A stretch of 64,000 bases of DNA, taken from the NCBI GenBank assembly GCA_964018905.1, contig CAXHRO010000013.1, forward strand, positions 17,279 through 81,278. The letters are read 5' to 3'. The notes under the pieces were generated by a model. That model was not told the origin of the DNA, did not search any database, and worked only from the letters and a program-made list of their open reading frames with translations. Below, in pieces: positions 34,842-44,047 of this stretch (the first letter of the stretch is position 1; each line of letters opens with the position of its first letter). The position numbers and the translations under genes were made by a program. This stretch comes from JAAVFS01 sp964018905. GTDB lineage: Bacteria; Bacteroidota; Bacteroidia; Bacteroidales; Muribaculaceae.

Positions 34842-37800
34842 CTAAAATGGATTGTTAAATAATTTTTTTTGATAGATATTTGTGCTTATTTTAGGTATAG
34901 CTGTATTTGCGAAAGGAATTATTACTCCGTTTGATATTCGGTATGAATAATAGAGTCGTCTTGGTATTCCGGCTTCTTGGCGTATTTGGTTCTCGATATT
35001 ACAAGCTTTTATTTCAGCAAATGATACTCGGTATATTGTGTTGTTGTAGGAATCGTAGTTCCATGTATTGTTGTTTAATTCTCCATTTACAATCCAGTCG
35101 GCAGCATGAGCCAATTCATGACCTAATCCTACAGCAGGATCTCTTTGATTGTCTAATCGTCCATTGTTATAATCGATATGGGCTCCACCGTGATACTTGT
35201 TGGGGTTCCAAACTATGTTCCCGTTTTCATAAAAACGGTTATCATCTGTTAAACTTACCCGTATATTTATATTTTCATTACTACCGGTAATATACGAAAT
35301 TAATTCATGTCCGGTTAAAAGACTATCTATATAACGCAGTGACTCAATAAGAATTACAGCATTTAGACTAATGTCATAGGCATCTATTGGATTTTGTTTA
35401 TCGAAAAATGTCAGTGTTTTGTCTGGTCCATATTTTATTTCATAATTGACGTGTTGATCATAATAAAATATTTTCTCACCAGTGGGGTCAATGAAGATTA
35501 TAGGGTTGGCAGCGCAATACAGGTATGGATTGAGTCCCGGATAAGTTGACGCCTTGGGGTCGATGCTTTGGAACAGATTTATTGTTGGAGAGTATTGTCG
35601 GGCATGGAAGTCGTAGGAAGTGAGACCATTGTCGGTCTCCAGTTCCTTGCCGCTGTATTTGTAGGAGTTGGCAGCCGGGCTGGTAGAGGTTGCCATTGGC
35701 AGGCCGTAGGGGTAGTAGTCAGTGGTCTGGATTGCAGTGCCAAGGCTGTCGACTACGGCGCGAATGTTCCCCTGGTAGTCGGCAACGTATGAAAATATGT
35801 TGCCTTGAGCATTCATATATCCCCAAGGTAAGTTAATGCGTGACAAAACTGCAATATTGGAATTTTCGTCTTTGTCGAATTCAAACGAGCCTGTATATAT
35901 GTGCCTTGTGGTCTGTTTCCAAATCTCATCAGGAGACGGACAGCGCATTGCTGACAATCGAACTCCACCGGCATCATATTCATAAGCGATCGAACTTCCG
36001 TCGGTCATGTACAGTTTTGTAGGTGTGTCATTATCGTTGTATGTAACCTTATCAATCTGTTGGGTGTTGTCCATAATCATTCGGCCAGACGAGTCATACT
36101 CGAAATTATTGTTGCCGGTATCGGGGACCATGAGGTCGAGTGATTGTTCTAATATAGACCAACCCACGTCATCGTATACTCGACATGGACGGTTGCCGTC
36201 ATATGTTAATGTGATATCATCGACGAGGCCTGTATTTAGATCAGAGGTAATACCGTGTCGTTGTATCATAACAGGGCTTGAATTAAGATTGTAGGTATAG
36301 GATGTGTTATAGCTGTCTGATGATGTGCGTGACACGAGCCGATTCAACTGATCATAGCTGTACCGGCGAGTCAATTTATTATTTCCAAAGTATGTATCTT
36401 CGGTTTCGGCTATGTTGCCGTTGTAATAAGGTGTTGAAGCATCGTCATACTTGATTTTTTGGGTAAATGCAAGTGATGAGATTGATGTCATCTGTCCGCG
36501 TATATTATAGCCGTATTCGATTGTAAATGGATTGTTCCCGTTAATTGTCTTAGACGCCAACCGTCCGATATCGTCATAAATATATGAGGCTTCGTACATG
36601 TATTTTTTATCATTTACAGCAGCGGTTATCTTTTCTTTGACAAGGAAACCACACCCATCATATTCATAGTCATAAATAAGCTTATAGTCTCCGACAGTCT
36701 CAACAGATGAAAGAATGTTACCTTGCAAGCCTACCGTCTGTTCAAGTGAAGTTAAGACTCCTGGAGTCGCAGTGGTGGAATAAAGCCCGACTAGATTTTC
36801 TTCCGAGTCATAAAACCGAACGGTGTAGATTTTATCATCTCCATTCATATCACTGTTATCCCTGCCGTATATATGATTGACCGTACCCGTCAGCATCCCT
36901 TGATAACAATAATCATCTGAAAGTGATTTATCCGCAACAATAGTACGCAGTGTATCGCTCAGTATATTGGCAAAGTCGTATTTGTCATAGAAATTCTGTT
37001 CTCGCAAATCAGTCATTTTCATAAGCTGTTCTGCTCGATTATCCGTAAAATTATAAATAGAACAAGTTTCAGCTCCAGTACAATCATCTTGACTATCCTG
37101 AGGTATATAAGATGCGGTCATTAAAGGGATGTCATCCCATGCATCCTCGACATCGATATTGCGGTCTGATATCTTATTACTAGAAATACCTCTTGCTAAT
37201 AGACGTCCAATAGGATCGTAAAAAAATGACTCATATTCATTATTTTCTTTCATGTGGGGTGTTTGGCGCATTGCCGGACGATTCAACTGATCATAACGTA
37301 TTTCGATTGCATCAGCCCCGGGCACTTTGTTATATGTACAGTTACCACGTCGGTCATATCGGTATACAAAAGCCAGCTTGTCAATTTCTTCGTCATCGGT
37401 CGTCCAGGTTCGATCAGTCAGTGTCATCCGAGTGACAGCTTCGGGTTGAAGTATTACGCGTATATTGCCCAGTACGTCATATAGAAAATATGTATCGGCA
37501 AAAGTATTGTCATCGAGAACTCGCCGCTCGAGAATTTTCAGACCACGCCAGTCTACGAATGTCAGTGTAACACATCCATCGGGATCGGTAACTTTTGTCA
37601 CATCAAGTTCTCCGGCCTTATAAATTTCGGTACATGATATTATTTCACGGTTACGATGGTTCTTAAGTCGATAGTGACGACAACATAGTGCAGGTGTAGA
37701 TGTGTTATTACAGATGTATTCCGACTTCTGTGGATGTCCCTGCATCATTGTCCCCTCTGATGTTACATGCAATGGTTGGTCTGTCAACGTAGCTGGATAT

Positions 37801-40800
37801 GATATATAACTATACGGGTGACCATCATTGTAATAATTGCGATTGTCTCCTGGAAACGGTAATGACTGAGCAACGGGTCGATCTAACGCGTCATATTCAG
37901 TTGTGTTACTTACAAATCTGTTACCCGAGATCTGCTTTATAGATACAACGGGCATACCGAATCCATCATATTTAACAGTGTCGATCATTGTGCCAAGATT
38001 TGGGATATAATCAAGATATCCAATATCATCGGTTTCTTCAGGAGCTTCGGTTATAGTTGTATCAGGTTTAATCTCCGATGTACGGCGAGGCCTGCTGCCC
38101 GATCGGTTATATCGGGGTTGTCCAGAATCAAAGTCGGGGGATTCAATGTCAATTGTTTTGTTGTAATGGGCCGTGCTAATAATTTGGTTGTATCCTGATG
38201 AATACCTGTCGTTGTACAGTCCGTATTCATATTCATGCAATATCCTGTATATTGAACTGTTTACCGATACAAGCCGTCCTCCTTTATAAATATATAATCT
38301 CTCTTTGCCTGACGGTTTTTGAATTGACTTGCATCCAACGAGAGGCTTATGAGAGTAGGTGGTCGTTAAATTGACATCGGTCATGGTCTTCTGGGTCATA
38401 CAGTCATAGAGATCCATCCACTTTAATTTGATATTGCATCCATTTTCATCAACATAGGAGGTTACCCGACCCTGATTGTCGTAATCATCAAAAAGTCGAT
38501 TGGTTATCAATATAGTGTCTTCGTCACTGTAATTTCCAGTCACTATTGTTTCACGGCTGACAGCTGTCATTCCATTATCCAGGAGACGGTAATCGTATCT
38601 ATGATTGATAGAATCGATTCCCTCGGCGGTTTTGAAGACCCATTTTTCAATCTCGGGCAATTGGCGTATATTATAATTATTTGAGATTTTGCTTAACAAA
38701 GTATTATTAGAAAACCACGATAGTATGATACTGTTTGTAACTGACTCATTTCCATGACTTATGCGTTTGCCCAAAGGAGTATGGGATAAAGTATTAGAAC
38801 TAAGTATGTTTGTGTCATATTCAAATCCCGGACTACTTTTCAATTGACTGCCAGAGTTAAGATTTTCCTGCTTTATGGTTCTGCGATTGCCATCAGGATA
38901 ATAAGTAATATAAATTGTAGAATCGCAGATAAATCGAGATGCGTAAGATTTTATGAAATAAAAATTCATATCACCGTGGCAATCTATTCCCGGCTCAAAA
39001 TTACCGTTGTACCCCCGTTGTCTCATTACAATACTCTCACAATGAGCTCCAACGTAAGGCTCGTCAATGTCGTTCTCTGAGTAATAATGACGTATAAGTT
39101 TACGTGGCATATATACTCCGTTTACCATTTCATAATCGGTGCGGCACGTCAAAAGAGGACTTGATCCGAACTGTTCTCTAAAATATCCCTTGGAATATGC
39201 TATATCAAAACGTCGATAATCGGGACCAAGCAACCTGTATGCGTTCAATAGTTCTTTAAGTTTCTCGAGGCGGATTGATTTCCCGGTCCTACATGTGCTG
39301 AATTGATCGGCCTCAATGAACTGATTGATCATTTGGTCAACATTATATTCATAGATGGTTTGAGTCGGTTTTTGTAACTCTGTACCTGATATCTGTTCAG
39401 TAACTTTTCGATAATAAATAACAGCTTCGTCGAGAGTTTGCCCTTTGGTAGTAGGGGCTGAAGTGTGTATGATGCCGAAATAATATATATGGTCATGGCT
39501 ACTGGTTTCTTCATATGAGCCATTCTGTTTCAAAAAATCGGAATATCCCAATTCGGTAAGATCAAAATTACACATTGGTTTTTCATAGAGGAATGTTCGC
39601 TTACGGGTGCGACCTGTAAGCGAACACTCGGCGGTTACACTCTTTAGACGGTGACCGATGTGTATTGAATGACCAAACAGAGAATGTTTTGATTTGAATT
39701 CATATTCAGCCGGTTCGTATTCGAGCGTAGTAGTAATGCCATAATGGTCAGTAATTGTTTTAAGCGAAGCCGAACTTATTTTATTATGGTCTGGTATACC
39801 GCCGTTCCAGTTCAGGTCTAAATCCAGGATACTTGTGCAACCACGGGAGTCGTTGTTACAATAACCGAAAATATCACAACCTGCGTCTTTATTAATCGGA
39901 TAGTATGTGAACCTGTAATTTTCAATTGTTATATTGTCACTTATTATTCGGATGCCATCAAGCTTTCGTCTGCCGTCGGGATGAGAATCTGTGTTTGACA
40001 GAATTATGTTTTTTATAGTATCTCCACTTGCGTTTTTTAGCATTAATGTGGATGTATATTTATCTCCGCTAAAAATAATACTGCCCGATCGGCCTTTAAT
40101 GGCCAGTGGAATTCTACGTTGGTGGCTATTTATCGTGTTACTGAAATTCAGTACGTCACGTGTTACTGTCTCTCCGGCAATATAAGAATTGCTGGGATAT
40201 TCTTTATATACCCTTAATCGTTGAGATGTTGAAGTATGGTTCTCTCTATAATTCCATGACTCTCCATCACGGTATGTGATTAAAATAGTATCACATTCGC
40301 GTTTATTATCTTTTATTTTAACGGGGTGCCATACTGACTCTGCTTCATAGTTGGAATTGGCAAATGAGTATCTTGCTGGTGATATATCGGTTGTCTTTGT
40401 AATGCGTTCGCCTTCGGCAAAATAATAATGTACACCCTCAGGAGTCAAAAGATCAAAGGTATAAACATTGAAACCTGACGATTTAGAAAGATGACAGTCA
40501 ATCCTGACATCAGTATCAGGTAATTGTTTTACAGTCCTGTTCACAAAGATTTCAGTTCCAATTTTAATGGTATCACATTTTATTATGAAATTTCCTGTAT
40601 AACCAGGTACGGCATAACTGAACACATCATAGTTGGCGTCGACATATTCAGTCATGATGTCTTGAAGATATTTCCAATTCCATGAATTTATCGGATCAAG
40701 ACAAAAACTGATTGGTTTGATATTGTGCCATGTATATGGAGCCGTATCGCCCGTCCATTCATCGGGATAGCCATTTATTTGTCGGGAGATTACTCCAAGA

Positions 40801-41147
40801 CCGGCCATAGACCATCCAAGCCCCACATCAGTTGGTGCATTGTTTCGTTTGATGGCGGCAGTATGATATCTCAATCCCAATGCTATTGTAGCACCTCCAG
40901 CCGGTAACTTTACAAGAGGAATCGAGACATTGGCTGTGCCGGTAGCATATGATATCGGGTAATCTTGGAAATGCCTCATTGCTGTAGCCTCCGGTGATGG
41001 ATCGGCAAACAGTTGTTTGCCTGTACGTGGAACATCCCAAATGTAGTCACTCAATTTGTCATATGACTGAGCCGACATCGACATGATACTTATAATAAAA
41101 TAGAGCTGGATTGCTGTATGGCGGTGGATGGTGGAGAGAGACTTCAT
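34842..41147 (-). CDS. RHS-repeat protein with M91-type metallopeptidase tip
   Basis: About 2,101 residues, AT-richer than neighbouring genes. A signal peptide (about 1-27, ending SMSAQ) is followed by a long N-terminal region. YD/RHS repeats come next (about 900-1790, for example YDALDRPVAQ, YDPIGRLLARG and YDSSGRMIMD). The RHS core follows, with DYQGNIRAVVDS, YDFHARQY and SPTINLFQSIDP, ending IFIDPTGE. The variable tip of about 210 residues carries GHELAHAAD (HExxH at 35120-35106) and EIKACNIENQIRQEAG with RRLYYS, the pattern of peptidase M91 (NleD-like) toxins. The start is MKSLSTIHRH at 41147. A contact-dependent or secreted toxin is likely. Confidence 0.88.
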   Translation of the reverse strand: MKSLSTIHRHTAIQLYFIISIMSMSAQSYDKLSDYIWDVPRTGKQLFADPSPEATAMRHFQDYPISYATGTANVSIPLVKLPAGGATIALGLRYHTAAIKRNNAPTDVGLGWSMAGLGVISRQINGYPDEWTGDTAPYTWHNIKPISFCLDPINSWNWKYLQDIMTEYVDANYDVFSYAVPGYTGNFIIKCDTIKIGTEIFVNRTVKQLPDTDVRIDCHLSKSSGFNVYTFDLLTPEGVHYYFAEGERITKTTDISPARYSFANSNYEAESVWHPVKIKDNKRECDTILITYRDGESWNYRENHTSTSQRLRVYKEYPSNSYIAGETVTRDVLNFSNTINSHQRRIPLAIKGRSGSIIFSGDKYTSTLMLKNASGDTIKNIILSNTDSHPDGRRKLDGIRIISDNITIENYRFTYYPINKDAGCDIFGYCNNDSRGCTSILDLDLNWNGGIPDHNKISSASLKTITDHYGITTTLEYEPAEYEFKSKHSLFGHSIHIGHRLKSVTAECSLTGRTRKRTFLYEKPMCNFDLTELGYSDFLKQNGSYEETSSHDHIYYFGIIHTSAPTTKGQTLDEAVIYYRKVTEQISGTELQKPTQTIYEYNVDQMINQFIEADQFSTCRTGKSIRLEKLKELLNAYRLLGPDYRRFDIAYSKGYFREQFGSSPLLTCRTDYEMVNGVYMPRKLIRHYYSENDIDEPYVGAHCESIVMRQRGYNGNFEPGIDCHGDMNFYFIKSYASRFICDSTIYITYYPDGNRRTIKQENLNSGSQLKSSPGFEYDTNILSSNTLSHTPLGKRISHGNESVTNSIILSWFSNNTLLSKISNNYNIRQLPEIEKWVFKTAEGIDSINHRYDYRLLDNGMTAVSRETIVTGNYSDEDTILITNRLFDDYDNQGRVTSYVDENGCNIKLKWMDLYDCMTQKTMTDVNLTTTYSHKPLVGCKSIQKPSGKERLYIYKGGRLVSVNSSIYRILHEYEYGLYNDRYSSGYNQIISTAHYNKTIDIESPDFDSGQPRYNRSGSRPRRTSEIKPDTTITEAPEETDDIGYLDYIPNLGTMIDTVKYDGFGMPVVSIKQISGNRFVSNTTEYDALDRPVAQSLPFPGDNRNYYNDGHPYSYISYPATLTDQPLHVTSEGTMMQGHPQKSEYICNNTSTPALCCRHYRLKNHRNREIISCTEIYKAGELDVTKVTDPDGCVTLTFVDWRGLKILERRVLDDNTFADTYFLYDVLGNIRVILQPEAVTRMTLTDRTWTTDDEEIDKLAFVYRYDRRGNCTYNKVPGADAIEIRYDQLNRPAMRQTPHMKENNEYESFFYDPIGRLLARGISSNKISDRNIDVEDAWDDIPLMTASYIPQDSQDDCTGAETCSIYNFTDNRAEQLMKMTDLREQNFYDKYDFANILSDTLRTIVADKSLSDDYCYQGMLTGTVNHIYGRDNSDMNGDDKIYTVRFYDSEENLVGLYSTTATPGVLTSLEQTVGLQGNILSSVETVGDYKLIYDYEYDGCGFLVKEKITAAVNDKKYMYEASYIYDDIGRLASKTINGNNPFTIEYGYNIRGQMTSISSLAFTQKIKYDDASTPYYNGNIAETEDTYFGNNKLTRRYSYDQLNRLVSRTSSDSYNTSYTYNLNSSPVMIQRHGITSDLNTGLVDDITLTYDGNRPCRVYDDVGWSILEQSLDLMVPDTGNNNFEYDSSGRMIMDNTQQIDKVTYNDNDTPTKLYMTDGSSIAYEYDAGGVRLSAMRCPSPDEIWKQTTRHIYTGSFEFDKDENSNIAVLSRINLPWGYMNAQGNIFSYVADYQGNIRAVVDSLGTAIQTTDYYPYGLPMATSTSPAANSYKYSGKELETDNGLTSYDFHARQYSPTINLFQSIDPKASTYPGLNPYLYCAANPIIFIDPTGEKIFYYDQHVNYEIKYGPDKTLTFFDKQNPIDAYDISLNAVILIESLRYIDSLLTGHELISYITGSNENINIRVSLTDDNRFYENGNIVWNPNKYHGGAHIDYNNGRLDNQRDPAVGLGHELAHAADWIVNGELNNNTWNYDSYNNTIYRVSFAEIKACNIENQIRQEAGIPRRLYYSYRISNGVIIPFANTAIPKISTNIYQKKLFNNPF

Positions 41148-41309
41148 GGCACGAGACAAGTTGATTGATAAAATGTAAGGAAATGCGTTGCAATGTACGA
41201 TAGATATTTATTATTTGCAAATTATTGATTAAAAAAGTGCTTTTTATATTGTGATGGTGTGAATTTCTTAATTGATAGGCGGTTTGCATGATGTTCTCTT
41301 GAAAATTAA

Positions 41310-41361
41310 TGAGGTGTGCTGTCCGTGAGCCTGGGGCTCAGGAGGCACACCTCACTTTTTT
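41310..41361. terminator. strong nested hairpin, T-run on plus strand
   Basis: TGAGGTGTGC (41310-41319) pairs perfectly with GCACACCTCA (41345-41354), enclosing a second stem GAGCC/GGCTC. Six Ts follow on the plus strand, and a weaker TTAATTTT follows on the minus strand. It probably ends minus-strand transcription from the GH35 gene before the RHS gene. Confidence 0.65.
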
Positions 41362-41395
41362 CATTTTGTTGGGGTAGGGATGATCAGCTGTCGTT

Positions 41396-41504
41396 CTTAG
41401 AAACTGTTTAAATTTATATGATACAGATTTTGAGAGAGAATGTCAGATGTCTTTTTGTTCGCTCTTCAAAAGCAAAATGATGTGAATTTTAAACAGTTTC
41501 TTAG
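41396..41504. mobile_element. 99-bp MITE-like element
   Basis: Inverted ends AAACTGTTTAAA (41401-41412) and TTTAAACAGTTT (41488-41499) bound a 99-bp non-coding core. Both sides are flanked by the 5-base direct repeat CTTAG (41396-41400 and 41500-41504), as expected for a target-site duplication. No transposase fragment is visible. It lies in the gene-free stretch 41148-41577, which otherwise holds only the hairpin at 41310. Confidence 0.65.
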
Positions 41505-41577
41505 GTATGGCGTGTGTCATCCTTTTGTGTGATCAGCGGGTTCAGTATTGTCGATAAATTGCCTTTGGGTATCGGCT

Positions 41578-43944
41578 CTACTTCCTGAAGGGGGTGGGGG
41601 AGACGTATAGCCTGAAGCGGCGTATCGAGTTGGGGGCTTCGGCCTCCATGCGTGGGAGGTACTGGATGGCGGTGATGGTTTTCTCGCTGCCGATGTCGAT
41701 CACTATGGCGTGGGGGAATGGGGTGCCTTTTACAGTACGCCAGTAGGTTGACTCCTGCAGATCGAATATTTTGTCGCCCGAGCGGTTCTGTCTAGCTACA
41801 TCCTCGCTGTCAGCATAGTCGACAGTCCATGGCTCGCGTGACAGGCGTTCTCCATTGATGTCGAGCAGGTAAAGCTCGGCTATGGCCGCACGGTCTCCGC
41901 CGTCGTGGGCGTCAAGTGCCTCGAGTGCTATATAACGTCCTGTCGCGGGGGTGTCAAGTGTGATTTCCTGCCAGCCGTTGCCGGGAGCGAACTCGCTGCT
42001 GAGCGCTGGCTTGGCACCGGTGAGATCAAGGTTCTCTCCATCCTGGCGGTGTGTGAGCGGACGGGCTACAAGAAGTTGGTCGAGGAGTGGTTCTTTGAGG
42101 CCTTCGACACTAAGGTCACGAGGTCCGATTATGTCAACCACGAGTATCTCGTTCACACCTTTCCTGAGCCAGCAACCGGGCATGTAGAGGGTCTGCTGCG
42201 GGCCGATTTCCCAGATACGTCCCATGGGATGGCCGTTGACGTAGACGAGACCTTTGCCCCAGGTCTCGAAGTTTAGGAAGGTGTCGGTGGGGCGTTTGAC
42301 GTTGAAAGTGCCGCGATATACGCCTATGGGGCCACGGTTGGCACTGTCGACGGTCTCGGTGACAGGGCGGAAGTTGAGGCCGGTGTAGAAGTCATAGGTA
42401 TCGTGGAGGTTGAATACGTCCCATCCTTTGAGATCGCATGTGAACTGGCGGCCGTCGCGGTCAATGGTGAGCTGAACCTTGTCGGTGATTCCTTTGAAAT
42501 CTTTTATGGCGCGCCCGAAGTTTATGCGCCCCATGGCCTCGACAAGCAGGTCGAGTGTGTCGCCCTTGGCCACGGCAGGCAGACGCAGCTGGCACTCGCC
42601 GTTGCGGCGGTCGAGCTTGCCGGTATACTTGCCGTTGATGAATACCTGGAGGTAGTCGTGTGGCTCGGTGACGGTGAGCAGAGAGGGCTCGTCTATGGCT
42701 GGAAGGATGGTGCGGTACATTATGGAGCCGAATCCCTGGTCAAATTCCTCCATTGTCTTGATGTCGGAGGTGCGTGACGGTGCCGGTAGGTTGTCGAACA
42801 GAGGGGCTACCTCGGTGAGTCGGAACGCAGGGATTGTTCCGGCTTTTATATCGGCTGGAACAGGCGCCTGTTTTTCTCCGTACATGTATTTGGCAAGAGC
42901 CTTGCGCAGGGCATGATACTTGGGGGTTGTCTGTCCACTCTCGCTTATGGGTGCATCGTAGTCATAGCTTGTGACATCGGGGGCGAATCCGGGTGAGTTG
43001 GCGCCGGCCCAGTGTCCCCAGTTTGTGCCGCCGTGGGTCATGTAGAGGCTGAATGATATTCCTTTGGATAACATCTCGTCGATGCCGGCTATCATGTCGT
43101 CGGCCGGCCGAATCTCGTGGTTGGCACCCCACTTGTCGAACCATCCGCTCCAGAACTCAGAGCACATAAGTGGGCTCTCGGGGCGTAGCTCCTTGAGATG
43201 CCTGAACTGTTCGTCGATATTAGCACCGGTGCCGAAGTTCATTGTCCATACGAGGTCGTCGAGTCCGTTTCTTGTGAAGTTACTGGCCCAGTCACACTGA
43301 AAGAGTGTCGTGCCGGGGTAGTTGGCCCGCACCATGTCGCGTATGTTGGAGACGTACTCTTTGTTCTCGCCGTAAGATCCATACTCATTCTCGACCTGTA
43401 TCATGATGATGGGTCCCCCATTGTCAATAGTGAGGCCGCTTACCTGAGAGGCGACGGCCTCCTCGAATACCTTGACACGCTCAAGGAAGTAAGGGTCGTT
43501 ATCGCGCAGGGCGATATCCTTTTTCTTAAGCAACCACCAGGGGAGTCCGCCCATTTCCCACTCGGCGCATACATATGGTCCGGGACGAAGTATTACTTTC
43601 ATGCCATTCTTGTCACACAGGCGGATGAACTCGGCCAGGTCGTTCTGTCCGGTGAAGTCGAAGACACCCGGTTGCGGTTCATGGGCGTTCCAGAATACAT
43701 ACAGGCACACGGTATTCATGCCCAGTGCCTTGCACTGTTTTATGCGGTGCTCCCAGTAAGGGCGTGGTATGCGCGGGTAGTGTAGCTCAGCGGCTTTGAC
43801 TATGAATGGTTTGTCGTTGAGCAGGAATGTTCCTTCACCGGCCTTGAATGAGCCGGCCTTGCTGTTTGATGCCCATATAGCCGGAGTACTCACTGAGGCG
43901 AGTGTAAGCAATGCGGCGACGCAAAATTGAGAAAGTCTTTTCAT
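41578..43944 (-). CDS. GH35 beta-galactosidase with C-terminal CBM-like domain
   Basis: A secreted enzyme of about 788 residues. It has a signal peptide (MKRLSQFCVAALLTL, to about residue 25) and a GH35 TIM barrel (about 40-350) with LHYPRIPRPYWEHRI and GPYVCAEWEMGGLPWWL. The acid/base Glu is in IQVENEYGSYG and the nucleophile Glu in MCSEFWSGWFD. Beta-sandwich domains follow, then a final discoidin or F5/8-type-C-like module (about 660-788). It removes terminal beta-galactose from host or plant glycans. The ORF opens at 44010, but the signal peptide sets the start at 43944. It stands alone. Confidence 0.93.
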   Translation of the reverse strand: MKRLSQFCVAALLTLASVSTPAIWASNSKAGSFKAGEGTFLLNDKPFIVKAAELHYPRIPRPYWEHRIKQCKALGMNTVCLYVFWNAHEPQPGVFDFTGQNDLAEFIRLCDKNGMKVILRPGPYVCAEWEMGGLPWWLLKKKDIALRDNDPYFLERVKVFEEAVASQVSGLTIDNGGPIIMIQVENEYGSYGENKEYVSNIRDMVRANYPGTTLFQCDWASNFTRNGLDDLVWTMNFGTGANIDEQFRHLKELRPESPLMCSEFWSGWFDKWGANHEIRPADDMIAGIDEMLSKGISFSLYMTHGGTNWGHWAGANSPGFAPDVTSYDYDAPISESGQTTPKYHALRKALAKYMYGEKQAPVPADIKAGTIPAFRLTEVAPLFDNLPAPSRTSDIKTMEEFDQGFGSIMYRTILPAIDEPSLLTVTEPHDYLQVFINGKYTGKLDRRNGECQLRLPAVAKGDTLDLLVEAMGRINFGRAIKDFKGITDKVQLTIDRDGRQFTCDLKGWDVFNLHDTYDFYTGLNFRPVTETVDSANRGPIGVYRGTFNVKRPTDTFLNFETWGKGLVYVNGHPMGRIWEIGPQQTLYMPGCWLRKGVNEILVVDIIGPRDLSVEGLKEPLLDQLLVARPLTHRQDGENLDLTGAKPALSSEFAPGNGWQEITLDTPATGRYIALEALDAHDGGDRAAIAELYLLDINGERLSREPWTVDYADSEDVARQNRSGDKIFDLQESTYWRTVKGTPFPHAIVIDIGSEKTITAIQYLPRMEAEAPNSIRRFRLYVSPTPFRK

Positions 43945-43986
43945 GCTATAGATACTTTGCAGTGAATCGGTTGTCGGTTTGTTGAG

Positions 43987-44034
43987 AAATGGGAATGCGT
44001 TTTGATTCAATGATATTCAGACGCATTCCCATTT
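43987..44034 (-). terminator. cysS terminator
   Basis: A perfect 13-bp stem (AAATGGGAATGCG and its complement) around a 22-base loop, 13 bases past the cysS stop and before the GH35 gene start. The T-run is weak. Confidence 0.65.
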
Positions 44035-44047
44035 GATATATGGTCTA

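Noticed and set aside
34842..41147. Insecticidal toxin complex (Tc) protein
   Set aside because: The YD repeats and core fit RHS proteins, and no TcA- or TcB-type domains or neighbours are present.
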